DNA from: Rana temporaria
Lineage: Eukaryota; Chordata; Amphibia; Anura; Ranidae
Direction: 5' to 3'
Length of the DNA: 64,000 nucleotides
Assembly: GCF_905171775.1 (NCBI RefSeq)
Contig: NC_053494.1
Span: forward strand, 162,596,101-162,660,100
Shown here: one piece after another, positions 9,026 to 21,286 of the stretch
Position numbering within the stretch: the first letter of the stretch is position 1
How the letters are laid out: each line of letters opens with the position of its first letter
Notes under the pieces: generated by a model
The model's input: the letters and a program-made list of their open reading frames with translations, nothing else
Told to the model about the DNA's origin: nothing
Database searches by the model: none
Made by a program: the position numbers and the translations under genes

Positions 9026-11015
9026 TCCTGTGAAAGCAGCATTCCTTTGATTGGTATTCTAGTCACCTTTTTTCTTTTGTATTAATACATATGCTGCAGG
9101 GACCGCACTGACCTAGCGACTTGTCATATTTCTACGGTTTAAACCATTTTACCTCTTTATTAGCAATAAAAGCCGACAAAGGTTTTAATTCTTCTCCACT
9201 GTTATCCATCCCATATCACATGAGATAAAATACCACATGGTTTCATGAGATAAAAATAGCTTATTTCAGAAAAATACTGCAATCCTCAATTTAGAAGTGT
9301 TTTTTGTGAATGCCAAAAAATGTTTTGAAAAATGCTAAGCAGTATTTTACTTAATTTCTTAAAGTGGTAGATACTGCTTTGTGAATGGAGCCCAGTGTGT
9401 TAAATCTTTGCTCTCTTGAAGAGCTTTGAGTTATCCAACACTTCCAGAGGGGTGGGATATCCTGTGCCCCTGTTTCATGCTGTGGTTTTTCTTGCCAGTT
9501 CTTATGTTACTAAGGGATACATTAGTTATGTAGGGCCCTAAGGAGGAACCACACAGAGAGGATATGTTATCTGACACATCTGGAAATGTAATATTAGTTT
9601 CAATCAGCTCTTCAAAAGAGCAAAGATTTACCAGGAAAGGCTAGTACTAAACTTATCCTTTACAGGACACCACTACTACAGATAATATGGCTAGCTTCTG
9701 GGTCCTGTGCCAAGCATTTTCCCTGCTTCTTTGTGAGCACAGAAGATTGATCGCTTGCTTTTCTAAATGAATGCAAAGTATTCCTTGATTAAACAAGGTG
9801 GAGAGGCTTATGTCAATATGTCAATCTCCACCTCGTCCAATATGTCAATCTCCACCTCGTCCAATCAGAGAACTGTTACAAAGTGTGTAACACTCCTGTT
9901 CCATAACAGCTGCTGGTCTTATTCCAAAATTCTGTTGTTTTTTTTTTGCTGCATTCTCTCTGTCTGCCTGTCTACCTGCAAGGTGATTGATGTAGGCAAT
10001 CTCTGGGTGGAGACCAAACCTGTTTTAGGCCAGCCAAACCCAGTGTCTTGCTTGTGATAGTATTTGCAACAACACCTGCTTCAAGCTCCCTGTTTGTCCT
10101 GTTCCTGTATCCAAACCTTGGCCCTCACTTGCTCCCCACCCAACCTGCTGGTTTGGATTTCCTTGTTGACGATCTCAGGTGGGATTTTGACTTCACTCAT
10201 AACCCAGCTAACCCTGAACCCCCGACTGCCACTGACCACTCTTCTTTTTTGACACCTGCAAGTAACTGTTCACTGTGCTCAGTTCAAGTATATGTTCCCT
10301 GTGCTCAGTTCGTGCATGGTTTCCAGGCACTACTATACCAATACCAGTAGGCCTGCCTGCCATTTAGGATGCTATAGGTGAAGAGCATAGAAGCCTGCTA
10401 TAGTGCCTGACCACCAACGCTAGGGGTAGGTGTGAAAAGAACACTTTGCGATCATTGAAAAAATGCAAAGTGTTTTTGGAATTGCACCCATGCTAAGCGA
10501 GTTATCCCCTGTGTTCACTATGCAGCAGAGCAGCCACTTAGCACAGGACCCGGAATTAATAGTGGTGAATGATACATTGATTTCCAGCTTTCATGGGAAT
10601 CAGCCAGGTATGGGAAATGCATACTTAAATTGGTGCAAGCTGGATCAATGTAACTATGCAAATATATCCATACCTGCAAAAGTTGTATGTATTAGCAGCT
10701 ATGGGAGTTACAGGTCTCTGATTTAGTTTGCTTTCAGTAGGGGTAACTACTCGCAGCTAATAGTGGGAACCTCCACTGGGGTTCTCACAAGTAATCAAGT
10801 CCAGGGTGCATTTACGTGTGAATGCACCCTAAAACCTCCTTTAACTCACAGCAGAAGCTAACATAAACCAACAAGCTGCAGAGCAATGACCATTCCTTAA
10901 CGTTAACATCTCACTTTTCGCCAAGTTTGTAAACTTTTGTTCAAAAACTTCACAGGTTCAGCTGGTGAAATTAGGAACAAACTGTAGTGCAGTTTATTGC
11001 CTTTACCCTTGTCAG
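9026..11015. other. no gene seen; possible unique intergenic or intronic DNA
   Basis: No supported coding sequence. It includes a two-copy 24-bp tandem repeat at 9815-9862 and a C/T-rich stretch at 9890-10340 that reads like amphibian repeat DNA without identifiable ends. A small hairpin with GGGTGCATT / AATGCACCC lies near 10806-10830. Confidence 0.5.
9815..9862. repeat. 24-bp tandem duplication
   Basis: AATATGTCAATCTCCACCTC plus GTCC occurs twice back to back. Confidence 0.9.
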
Positions 11016-11207
11016 CTAAAGCTGGCTACACATTATACAATTTTTGTTATTTAATTTATTTTAGATTTACCTTCAACTATGTAGTGCAAGGGCCTACTTG
11101 ATTTCATACAAATTGAAAGTGTTTAGGTTTTACCTCATATTATATGGTTTTGGTAAATTTAAAGGAAAATTGGACAAGACAATTGTATAATGTGTAGCCA
11201 GCTTTAG
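11016..11207. mobile_element. MITE with 26-bp terminal inverted repeats (192 bp)
   Basis: CTAAAGCTGGCTACACATTA at the left is exactly matched in reverse by TAATGTGTAGCCAGCTTTAG at the right, and the match extends through TACAATT. The TA within CTA/TAG at the ends could be a TA duplication (Tc1/mariner type) or part of the repeat. No coding capacity. Confidence 0.85.
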
Positions 11208-11248
11208 TCTCAAGAGACAATAATTTGCATGAATTGATAACCCAGCTC

Positions 11249-11650
11249 TAGAGTTGAGCGAACCCGAACTGTAAAGTTCGGGTTCTGGACGGACTTTGGG
11301 TTTTTACCGAACCTGAATAATTGCTGAAAGTTCGGGTCCGGGTTCGGAGTTGGGGGAAAAAAAAATGCACGGAGGTCCCCGCAAATTCAATAACCAGACC
11401 CTTCAGGTCTGGTGTGGATTTTAAGGGGAACTCTACCCCAAATTAAAAAAAACATGGCGTGGAGTTCCACCTAAAATCCACACCAGACCCTTTATCTGAG
11501 CACGTTGACCTGGCCGGCCGCAGAAAAGAGGGGGGGACAGAGTGCGGCCCCCCCTCTCCTGAACCGCACCAGGCCACATGCCCTCAACATTTTTTTTTAA
11601 AGTTCGGGTTCGGGTCCGAACCCGAACATCCAGGTGTCCGCTCAACTCTA
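11249..11650. mobile_element. hAT-type MITE (402 bp) with 8-bp duplication
   Basis: Ends TAGAGTTGAGCG... and ...CGCTCAACTCTA, with subterminal AACCCGAAC / GTTCGGGTT. Flanked by a perfect 8-bp direct repeat CCCAGCTC at 11241-11248 and 11651-11658, which is the hAT hallmark. Its interior (CAGACCCTTCAGGTCTGGTG, AGGCCACATGCCCTCAACAT) recurs at 58140-58435 and 59330-59495. Confidence 0.92.
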
Positions 11651-12193
11651 CCCAGCTCCTTTTCTATAAGTAGGTAGGCTTACAGCAGCCATATTTTGGC
11701 ACTAGTATACGTCCCCAATGGCAGTGCCTACCTTACCTTGACCTATTATGACCATAGATTGTTTGTTTATAAACCCTGCAAATTGCAATAATTGAATAAC
11801 AGGATTTCCCCCCTCATAGATTTAAAAGGGGTTTGTGGTAAAGTTTACTAACTTCAAACTTCAAAGAAGATTCGCAAAACTATATGGGAACCAAACCAAG
11901 GCAGATTTGCTCATTCCTAATGTAGATACATTTATATACATAGCTGTAAACACTACTAGCATCTCAATCAAGTAATGTTGCAGCAGCATGGCTTACAATC
12001 TCTGCCTTAATGTGCTGGACAAAATATATATTTTTCTCAAGCTCTGCAAATGCAAATACTGGCCAATACAAGTTCAAATCAACTATAATGATGAGCCTAA
12101 ATTAAGCTAGAATTAGTTAATCATTACAAGCTGAAGACATTCTGTAAAGCCTGATGGGTGATTTTATTTTTTACACTTTCCCCAAACAATGCT
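11651..12193. other. no gene seen
   Basis: A/T-rich DNA with no recognised gene, RNA or repeat boundary apart from the duplication copy at its left edge. Confidence 0.5.
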
Positions 12194-13040
12194 TTAACTT
12201 CCTTAGCGATATTCCCGAGTGTGGCTCGGGGGTTAATTTTCAGTACCAAAAGCGGTAACCCCTGGTCCTAGAATTGCATCGCAGGATCCATGTACAGCTT
12301 ACTTACCTTGTCCCCAGGATCCTGCGATGTCTCCCGGCTGTGTTTGCAAGCCGTGTTTCCGCTCAATTCACAGTGCCAAGCTCCGTTCCTTGAGAGCGTT
12401 GTGACGCACGGGGACGAAACTCGGCGCCAAATTCAAAAAGTTAAAAACACAGTATACATACAGTAAACTGTAATATTACAGATTACAGTACTGTATCAAA
12501 TAATTATACACCCCCTTTGTCCCTAGTGGTTTGTCCAGCGCCCTGCATGCAGTTTTATATTATAAGCACTGTTCTTTCTGCCTGGAAACTGGAGATTGTC
12601 CATAGCAACCAATAAGTGTCAGTTTACATCATAAGTGCTTTTAGACCAGCTAAAAAAACAGCAATAATAAATTAGAATCACTTGCAGAATTGAGCAATAT
12701 TGATTTGTGGGGAAATTCATCATCAAACACTGAAACGACAGTGACAATTCTGCAACTGAGCAAACTTCAGTGTTTTTGATTTGATTACATTATTTAATAA
12801 TTTGTAATATTATTATATTATTATTTGTTCTAATTATTTATAGTTATTATATTATAATTTATGATTTTGTGTTTCAAACTTTATCATACTCTCCCGAGTG
12901 TCTACTAGACTCTTGTTTGGACAGATTTAAGTGAGTTATTTCTAAGAATTACAGGCCTACAATATAAAACGCCAAATTTCCATGCGAAACATTGTACAGC
13001 TTTCAGCATCAAAAATCTGACATACCGCCAGAGAGGTTAA
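12194..13040 (+). mobile_element. piggyBac-type MITE, copy 1
   Basis: Bounded by TTAA at 12194-12197 and 13037-13040, the strict piggyBac target. Ends CTTCCTTAGCGATATTCCCG and TACCGCCAGAGAGG form short inverted repeats. The interior (TTTGGCGCC-type block, GGAAACTGGAGATTGTCCAT, GACCACTAGGG) matches copy 2 at 22745-23598 in opposite orientation over the whole length. No transposase. Confidence 0.85.
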
Positions 13041-13196
13041 ACAGAATGCACATTTTTAAAACTTTCAGGTAGTGGCAATTTCATTAAGAAAAAAATTCCC
13101 CAACTCCAAAAATACTAAATATTTTCTCTATATTAAAATTATATATTGTTTAATATATTATGGTTTTTATTATTAACATTATTATTAATATTATTA

Positions 13197-13230
<34 letters not shown>

Positions 13231-14018
13231 CATTTCTAATGTTACATTACTGTAAATTATCATTTACCTCCAATATATACTTTTAGAATATTTTATATAC
13301 CATAGCTTTCATAGCATGTTTGCTGATTATTATTATTAACAAACTCATGTGACATAAATTTTCTCCCTAAGCAAATAAATAAAAAAAGAACAGCAAAACG
13401 AATCAAGTTTAAAAAATATTATATGTAAATTCACATTCACTATTGTGTCCATTTCTTGGCTTCAAAACTGCTCAAGCTGAATACACTTTATTTTGTCTTC
13501 AAGAAATCAGCCTAATTTACTTATCGGTTGACGTCCTGACCATGGTTTTATGAAATGTTACAAATACTATTAGCACATAAACACCTTATTAACCTGCTGA
13601 CCTTTCAGGGGGAACACAGGAACACCTCAGTTGCAGGAACCTTTCACCTCTGTTATGTTCTCATACTGAAAGCACTTCACAAGTTGAATTCCAGTCAAAG
13701 GTGCTTCCATTTAAACCAGTCTACAAGTAAAAAAAAAGTGTGGCTTTCCAAATGTTATGTCAAAGAGCAGAATTATTTTTGTACAATTATATATGAGATC
13801 TTTATGTAAGGTGGCAATGAAACATGAGTTAAGAAATGTATAATAGATATGCTAAAGAAATAAGATTGAAGTAAAAGTGGCTTACAGTTAAACACTTAGG
13901 TAGACATATCAATAAAAATAAACACTATTTGGATGGTTGATTGATTGATGGATCAATTGATTGATTAATTAATTGATTGATTAATAGACTCATAGATACA
14001 TTGACAGATATATTGTTG

Positions 14019-14064
<46 letters not shown>

Positions 14065-14131
14065 ATACAAAACTATTTGATAAAAATATAACCTACGCTA
14101 TGGGTAAGTAAATATCCCATTTGGAAACTGT
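13041..14131. other. A/T-rich, microsatellite-bearing DNA; no gene seen
   Basis: Holds a (TTA)n-type tract at about 13183-13231, a GATT-type tract at 13933-13990 and a GATA tract at 14019-14064. The open frame near 13555 shows no motifs. Confidence 0.6.
14019..14064. repeat. (GATA)n microsatellite
   Basis: About eleven uninterrupted GATA units, preceded by a related GATT-type tract at 13933-13990. Confidence 0.97.
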
Positions 14132-14885
14132 GGGCCAGATTCTCGTCCAGTGGCGTAATTTTGTGCGGGCGTAATGTATCCGCTTTACGTTACGCCTCCG
14201 CAACGTAGACGGGCAAGTGCTGTATTCTCAAAGCACTTGCTCCGTAAGTTGCAGCGGCGTAGCATAAATCGGCCGGCGTAAGCCCGCCTAATTCAAATTT
14301 TTAATCAGGGGGGCGTGTTTTATGTAAATGTACTGTGACCCGACGTGATTGACGTTTTTCCCGAACGACGCATGCGCCGTCCATGGAATTTCCCAGTGTG
14401 CATTGCTCCAAAGTACGCCGCAAGGACGTCATTGGTTTCGACGTGAACTTAAATGATGTCCAGCCCCATTCACGGATGACTTACGCAAACAACGTAACTT
14501 TTTCAAATTTCGACGCGGGAACGACGGCCATACTTAACATTGGTACGCTGCAGTTATGCCTCATATAGCAGGGGCAACATTACGCTGGGAAAAGCCTAAC
14601 GTAAACGGCGTATTTTTTCTGCGTCGGCCGCGCGTACGTTCAGGAATTCGCGTATCTAGCTAATTTACATATTTTGACGCGTAAATCAGCTTACACGCCC
14701 CTAGCGGCCAGCGTAAAAATGCAGTTAGGCTCCGACGGCGTAAGAGACTTACGCCAGTCGGATGTAACAGAAATCTATGCGTAACTGATTCTAAGAATCA
14801 GGCGCATAGATACGACGGCTCGGATTCGGACTTACGACGGCGTACATGGCGCTACGTCGTCGTAAGTCCTCTGAGAATCCGGGCC
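14132..14885. mobile_element. Harbinger-type MITE, GGGCCAGATTC family, copy A
   Basis: Ends GGGCCAGATTCTCG and GAGAATCCGGGCC. The interior has many TACGGCG/CGCCGTA words, GTATGGCCGTCGTTCCCGCG-type sequence (here reversed around 14515-14535) and GCATGCGCCGTCC. The same architecture is seen at 15902, 23752, 33217, 36516, 38623 and 60874. No coding capacity and no clear duplication for this copy. Confidence 0.85.
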
Positions 14886-15057
14886 ATTATGTTCAATTTT
14901 TAAAGAATTATATTAAAAAAGGTAAACCTGTTTTAATGTTGCATACCTAATTTTGTTGGAAAGGAAGTAAATTCAGCTTTCACCAATTTACTAAGTTAAA
15001 TGAACTTACCGTTGCTAAGGGAACAATCTCCATTAGGTAAATCAAGACAATAAATAC

Positions 15058-15117
<60 letters not shown>

Positions 15118-15901
15118 TTGCCGTAGATCGTTAGATAGATAGATAGCTCTGGATACTGGATAAGCATCAGAATATAATTTTAATGGCTAGTAATTCAACA
15201 TGGCAGTAAAAAGAAAAGTCTGTATGATCTCATAAAAAAATGTTTAGCTAAATATTAGTCTTTTTAGAAAATTGGGCATGAAATGAGATGAATGGCAATT
15301 TGCATAATTATTCCATTTGTACAGTCCACAAACAGACCTTTACTGGGATACAAATGATTTTGCCAAACTGCTGAACAACAGATTGGTGGGATCTCATTCA
15401 ATCTATCCACCTCTGCAGCAAGCTACTGTAGACATGACCTTTACATGCTACTTAATTTCCATAGACATCAAAATAGATGGATTAACAAAATAAGACAAAA
15501 AAATTATACTCAAGAAACACATCAAAATACAATCATTAGCAAATCAATGGTGACACTTTTGTTATTATTAGCAAATTAAACAAGAAAACAATAAGTAAGT
15601 ATCAAATTTAAAAAGTACACATAAGGACAGCAAAATAATCTCTGGAACATTTGTGTAGAGAGGAAAAAACAAATTCTATGTGAATTATCCATGAAGTCAA
15701 ACCTTACTTCCTGTTCTTCTGCATACATCAACTCACCAGAAAAGTGATTCAATAAAGGATAAGGATATCTCAAAAAGTTTTGATGGGTTATGGAGCACTT
15801 TAAGGGTTTCAAACCCCAGGTATGATTTTATCAGCAATTATAGATTATTATTAAATATATCTTTTCAAAAGATCAAATGCCATTTTAGATATGAACATTT
15901 T
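14886..15901. other. no gene seen; contains GATA microsatellite
   Basis: A/T-rich single-copy-looking DNA with a GATA tract at about 15057-15147. No recognised gene. Confidence 0.6.
15057..15147. repeat. (GATA)n microsatellite, interrupted
   Basis: Roughly fifteen GATA units to 15116, a short interruption, then three more units. Confidence 0.95.
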
Positions 15902-16610
15902 GGGCTAGATTCAGATAGCCCTGCGTAATGTTGTGCGGGCATAACGTACCTCCGATACATTACACCGCCGTAAATTAGGGCGCAAGTTCCGTATTCAGAA
16001 AGAACTTGCGCCCTAAGTTACGGCGGCTAATTCAAATTTGGATGATGTGGGCGTGTTTTATATAAATTTAGTGTGACCCCACGTATTTGAAATTTTTTAC
16101 GAACGGCGCATTCGCCGTTCGTGAAAGAATCCCAGTGCGCATGCTTGAAATTCCGCCGCAAATCGTCAATGCTTTAGACGTGGACGTAACTTACGTACAG
16201 CCCTATTCGCGAATGACTTACGCAAACTACGTAAAAATTTCAAAATTCGATGCGGGAAGGACGTCCATACTTAACATTGCGTACGCCTCATATAGCAGGG
16301 GTAACTTTACACCGGAAAAAGCCTAACGTAAACTACGTAAAAAAATGCGCCGGGCGTACGTACGTTTGTGAATCGGCGATTCTTCCTAATTAGCATATTC
16401 CTTGCGTAAATCGACGGAAGCGCCACCTAGCGGCCAGCGAAAAATTGCAACTAAGATACAACGGCGTAAGAGACTTACGCCGGTCGGATCTTAGTCAAAT
16501 CTATGCGTAACTGATTCTAAGATTCAGGCGCATAGATATGACGCCTCAACTCAGAGATATGACGGCGTATCTGGAGATACGCCGTCGTATCTCGTACCTG
16601 AATCTAGCCC
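15902..16610. mobile_element. Harbinger-type MITE, GGGCCAGATTC family, copy B
   Basis: Ends GGGCTAGATTCAG and CTGAATCTAGCCC are inverted. Shares TATAGCAGGGG, AATTCAAATTTGGAT and CTATGCGTAACTGATTCTAA with copy A. Near the right end a strong hairpin is seen (ATACGACGGCGTATC-like words at 16555-16590). Confidence 0.85.
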
Positions 16611-18099
16611 ACTGTATTTAGTCACTTAGTGACTGTGCAGACTGCTATTCTTCTATTCTAAGTGTGGACATGTATACAACCTCTGATATTTATTAGGTAA
16701 CTGGAAAATGAGCAGCTGAGGTTGCATCTACCGCAAATGCCCAAAAACTGCCCTTTAACCCAATGAAGACAAATTATAAAGGCTTTTATTACAGTGCTGA
16801 CAAGAAACTGAAAACCAATGCTATATTATTGGATATACATTTATTATAAGGTCATACTTTAAAATATAAACTCTTTCCATCACTAGCCAGAAGAGGAGCT
16901 GTACTAAATATATATGTCCCAGATATATGCATCTGTTTTAATTTTTTTTTTTAAGTTGCAAGGGTAATAAAAATATTTTTAGTGCACATGTATGCAACAA
17001 AAAAAAATCACAATTCTCTGTCTGGAGCCCCAGGAGCAGGGGCTATATAAAATAAAATTCAGCTATATTTACATTAGATAAGCACCTTAGTTAATAATCC
17101 CTCCTTCTTTAGTAGCCAATCAATTTAAATAATTACAGTGTATTCATGATAGAACCATAATTAAATCACTAGTAACCTACTTGTGTGGATGCTCTTATTT
17201 AATAAAATATATTTTATTATATAGTATATGCACATATGCAGTTAAATGTTTTGGCATATTTGACATTTTGGGCTAGGCAATATATTAAAACACTTATGTT
17301 GTTAAGCACAGCATACCATTATTTCCTTCATTTATTATTTATATATTTATGTTTAGTTTTATTTGACTTCCTTATTTAATCCGTTTTAATTTAGTGTTTG
17401 TATAAATTCACCAGTTTAGCGACATTACCTTGGAGCAATACAGAATGAGTCATAGCAGCCATAGCTGTATAGCCTCGAGTGAACTTCACCAGGCAGTAGG
17501 AGCAAGTGCTCAAGGATCTATGCTGTTCTTTGTTGGCCATACTTTGTGCAGGCGCTTACAACAATAAATCTGCTAATTATTTAGCTTGGGTCTACCTGGA
17601 AGGAAACGTGCTGAACGTTTCATAAAAGTTTAATAAAACAGTTTTAATGAAGGTGTGATGTGAAAGTATTAGGTGGGTAGACCTAATTAGAAGAATATGC
17701 ATTTTCACTGCTTACCAAAAAGGACGATTTTGCAGTTTCAAGAAACTGTTCACTTTGGATTTATTTTAAAAGAGCGACCCCAGGCTACAAGTAAAATCAA
17801 TCAGTGCATTGCTAATGCTGTCCAGGAAACACTGAAATTGCATTAGAAAGCCCACTCAGGTTACCTGTAAAATACATTTTATAAAATACTATTCAGTAGG
17901 CTTTTTAGATCGCTCCAGAGTGGGAGGGCAGCCATTAAAAACATGGTTGAAGGCCACTGTGAACATGAATACTGGCAGCTATAAGCATTTAGCTTTGCAG
18001 GCTAGCCAGGCACACTAGATGAAATCCAGAGTGAAAATCAGGACAGTCAGTTCATCCTCACTCATTCTAAATGCAAAATTGTTTGACTTAAGTGTACCG
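16611..18099. other. no gene seen; candidate single-copy DNA
   Basis: No repeats with clear ends and no coding motifs. A weak inverted pair GGTCTACC / GGTAGACC lies near 17589 and 17685. Confidence 0.5.
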
Positions 18100-19015
18100 T
18101 TAACCACGTGCTGCCCAGGCCAATTTTTCACATATATTTCTCATACATTTCTCATATACTGTATATGTAAAAAAAATCATCATTTTCTTTTGATAGAACA
18201 TTACTTATAACCCCCCCCCCCTCCAAACATGACATATTTTCTGAAAGCAGAAACCCTAGAGAGTAAAAGGATGTTTTTTTATGCCCGACAATATTTGCGT
18301 AGCCATTTAGGAAACACAAATTTTCAAGAAAAATTACACTTAAATTTTAGTGCACACAAAGACAATATAACACACAGTTTTGGGTTAAATATAAAATATG
18401 ATGTTGCATCGAGTAAATAGATACCAGACATGTCAAGACTAAAAATTTCCAACACCCGTGAGACAGTAACGAACTACGGTACTTAAAATTCTCCATAGGC
18501 AATGCTTTAAAAAAGCCTTTACATGTTACTAGTTTAGAGTTGAGCATGAGCTCTGGCACTGGAATGATTGCCTGTGGGACACATGGTGAGTACAGGGGGA
18601 CAGGGTGATTTAAATGTTTATTTATTTGTTTAATTAATTTTATACATTTTTTTACACTATCTCTTAATTTTTTTTTACCCTTGATTGCTATTACAAGGGC
18701 TGAAAAACATCCTTTGTTTTGCTTCACTGGTTGATACCGGCCAATAAATGAAGAACCAGAACTGGAAGTGACATAATACATGTCTCTTCCAGCTTCATTT
18801 ATCACAGCAGAAGGGGAGGAATGGATGTTTCTCCCTGTCCTCTGTCTACAGCTGTCCCGACCACATTTGGGCCGAGGAACGGTAGTGTGCAGTGATGGGA
18901 GGGGGGGGCTTGGAAAGTGAACAGACAGCTGCAGAGCTGCCTGGATCACTCCTACGTGAAAGACGATACCTGGAGCTAAAAAATTATGCCAGGATCATGG
19001 CTGCTACCTCTTCCA
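18100..19015 (+). mobile_element. piggyBac-like repeat, 5' portion
   Basis: Starts TTAACCACGTGCTGCCCAGG after TTAA at 18100, resembling the TTAACCACTTAAG start of the element at 38192. It runs through a C tract (18212-18222) and GTAACGAACTACGGTACTT near 18466. No right TTAA end is found before the (TA)n at 19029, so it is partial. The long reverse-strand open frame over this region has no recognisable domain. Confidence 0.35.
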
Positions 19016-19024
19016 CCCGAGGCC

Positions 19025-19028
<4 letters not shown>

Positions 19029-19068
<40 letters not shown>
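19029..19068. repeat. (TA)n microsatellite
   Basis: Twenty uninterrupted TA units, abutting an inverted-repeat element at 19072. Confidence 0.98.
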
Positions 19069-19070
<2 letters not shown>

Positions 19071-19071
19071 C

Positions 19072-19646
19072 TATTTGCCGGTGTATAAGACGACCCCCTA
19101 ATTTTACAGTTTTTTAAGATTTTTTGCCTGTACTCACGTATAAGACGACCCCCCTTTCGAGGCTTCCGACGCTTCATATTTCTTCCTTCTGGAGTCATAT
19201 TCTTCTTCATTCTTGCTGGAGCCATATTCTTCTTCATTCTTGCTGGAGCTAAAGCCATATTCTTCTTCCTTCTTGCTGGAGCTGGAGCCAATCACGGCGA
19301 GCGATGTATGCTATTTATGAATACAAAGCCTGCTTGCATTGGCAGGGGCTGTAACTTTATCAGCCCATGTCTCTCTGACTCTCAAAGCCTATCTGAGAAG
19401 GCTACTGTATGTAGCCTGCTCGGATTGGCAGAGGTTGTTACTCCAATCCGAGCAGGCTCTGTATTCATTTGAATACATCGCTCACCGGAATTGGCTATGT
19501 GGTATATACTGTATGTAGCCGAAGTTACATATAGTATTGCCGCATATCCAGCAGGCATCCGAGCAGCTGACCCGGCGTATAAGACGACCCCTGCTTTTTG
19601 GCCATTTTTTTTAAATGTAAAAGGTAGTCTTATACGCCAGCAAATA
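19072..19646. mobile_element. MITE with GTATAAGACGAC terminal repeats
   Basis: Left end TATTTGCCGGTGTATAAGAC and right end GTCTTATACGCCAGCAAATA are inverted repeats; internal GTATAAGACGACCCC recurs at 19136 and 19577. It contains a degenerate tandem repeat of TTCTTCATTCTTGCTGGAGC at about 19190-19290. No coding capacity; the superfamily is not assigned. Confidence 0.75.
19190..19290. repeat. degenerate 27 to 33-bp tandem repeat
   Basis: CTTGCTGGAG plus CATATTCTTCTTC occurs three to four times with length variation inside the MITE. Confidence 0.8.
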
Positions 19647-19675
19647 CAGTATATAAAATATATACATATACAGTA

Positions 19676-21286
19676 CAGTCCCTGACAAAAGTCTTGTCGC
19701 TTCTCAATTTTGTAGAAACTCCTGCTATTAACCTGACTTTTAATTAATCAATTGGCGTTAGAAATAGCTCATATGAAAAGCTAAAGCCCTCCCAAATGAT
19801 GTGTAATGCACTGAAATAAATTAGTTTCACTGAAAAAAGATTTATCATTTAATCAAGACAGAAAGGTCAAATTTTGGCAAGACAAAAGTTTTGTCGCCTA
19901 TACAAAAATTGAACAACTTTACTGAAAATCCAAAAATATGTCAGCAAATTAAGTTGTGGTGCTGTGAGATCCAAATGTAATATCTTGTATGACTTCCATG
20001 AGCTTGAAGGACAGCATCCATGCGGTTTGGCAAGGATTCATACAATTTATTGATGAAGTGATCAGGAATAGCAAAGAAAACAGTCTTGCATGCCTCCCAG
20101 AGTTCATCAATATTCTCTGGTTTCGTCTTCCATGCTTCATCTTTCATCCTACACCACATATGCTCAATGATGTTCATGTCTGGTGACTGGGCTGGCCAAT
20201 CCTGGAGCATCTTGATCTTCTTCGCCTTAAGGAACTTTGATGTGGAGATGGAAGTATGCGATGGAGCACCATCCTGCTGCAAAATTTGGCCTTTTTTATG
20301 GTTGGGAATATAAGAGGTAACTAAGATTTTTTGGTATTTTAGACTATTGATGTTGCCTTACACCCTGCAGATCCCTCGCACACCCCCATACTGGATTTAA
20401 CCCCAGACCATGATTTTGCCTTCACCAAACTTCACTGTTTTCTGGGTAAATCTCAGCTCCATGCGGGTTCCAGTAGGTCTCCTGCAATATTTGCGGCGAC
20501 TGTGGTGTATTTCAACAGAAGATTCATCTGAAAAAATCCACCTTCTGCCACTTTTCCAGAGTCCATCCTTTTAGCAGGCTGTGGCCCTTGGCAAATGCCA
20601 CACGGTTTTTCCAATTGTCTTTTGTTTAGTGCTGGCTTATGGGCACTGATTCGACCATGGAGGCCATTTTGAGACAGAATCCAACAAACTGTTCTGGTTG
20701 ACACAGGGACTTCAGGAGACTAGGTCTCGTGGAGCTCTGCTGCAGTGGAGAATGGGCTGGCCTTGGATTTTCGAGCCAACAAACGGTCCTCTCAAACAGT
20801 TGTCTTGCGAGGTCGGCCTGACCTGGCCTTGTTCAAAACATCTCCAGTCTCTTCAAATCTTATTTTTATCCTCTGAACTTGACGCTGAGACACATTGAAG
20901 GTGTCTGCCACATCAGCAGTGGATCTGGTCTTCAGCCTCTTGATAATCAACACTTTAGTCTCCAGGTGAATCTTAGGCATGTTTGCAGAGGTCTAGTTGC
21001 AGTTGAGAAGGTCTAGTGTACTGGTGTTCTTTTTATACACACCTGAGACCTAATTGATCCGTTATTAGTCACAGGTGAAGCTCATATAACAAGGCGACAA
21101 CACTTATGTCTTGAAAAAAATTTACTCAATGGGCTTTACCAAGCTGTGAATATTAGAATACTTTTTGTCAGTTTCGTTTTGCGCTGAAACATTATTACAA
21201 AAGCTGTTGGGATTAAAATTACCCATTTCTTGTAACAAAATCTTGATCAATTTGTACACAAGCGACAAGACTTTTGCCAGGGACTG
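19676..21286 (-). mobile_element. Tc1-like DNA transposon (DD35E spacing), 1611 bp
   Basis: Ends CAGTCCCTGACAAAAGTCTT and AAGACTTTTGCCAGGGACTG are inverted and flanked by TA on both sides (19674-19675, 21287-21288). A second internal copy of the motif (GACAAAAGTTTTGTCGCC at about 19880; GGCGACAACACTTATGTCTT at about 21093) gives the IR/DR arrangement of many Tc1-like elements. A transposase with frameshifts fills the interior on the minus strand. Confidence 0.95.
19941..20980 (-). pseudogene. Tc1-like transposase with frameshifts
   Basis: Read on the minus strand from ATG at 20978-20980. The N-terminus MPKIHLETKVLIIKRLKTRS...VADTFNVSQRQVQRIK is an HTH, followed by a SGRPRKTTV hinge near 20800. 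Frames then shift. The region holding the first catalytic Asp (FSDESSVEIHHS at about 20530) is read in a different frame from the surrounding open stretch. The C-terminal part from 20282 carries QQDGAPSHTS (second Asp) and WPAQSPDMNIIEHMW (Glu), with 35 residues between them. Downstream is a normal C-terminal helix region ending in a stop at 19941. The catalytic residues survive as codons, but the gene needs at least two frame corrections, so it is inactive. Confidence 0.9.

Noticed and set aside
9767..10057. 96-codon open frame with a hydrophobic segment
   Set aside because: Includes a recent 24-bp tandem duplication and no recognisable domain; the hydrophobic run comes from a T tract.
10040..10345. 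100-codon frame in C/T-rich DNA
   Set aside because: Looks like amphibian LTR or untranslated repeat DNA; no TG...CA ends or duplications were found to prove an LTR, and no protein motif is present.
17585..17692. Possible small MITE with GGTCTACC ends
   Set aside because: The inverted match is only about eight to ten bases with no duplication; too weak to list.
18347..18949. 200-codon open frame on the minus strand
   Set aside because: Lies within repeat-like DNA, low-complexity composition, no domain and no homologous feel; probably chance.
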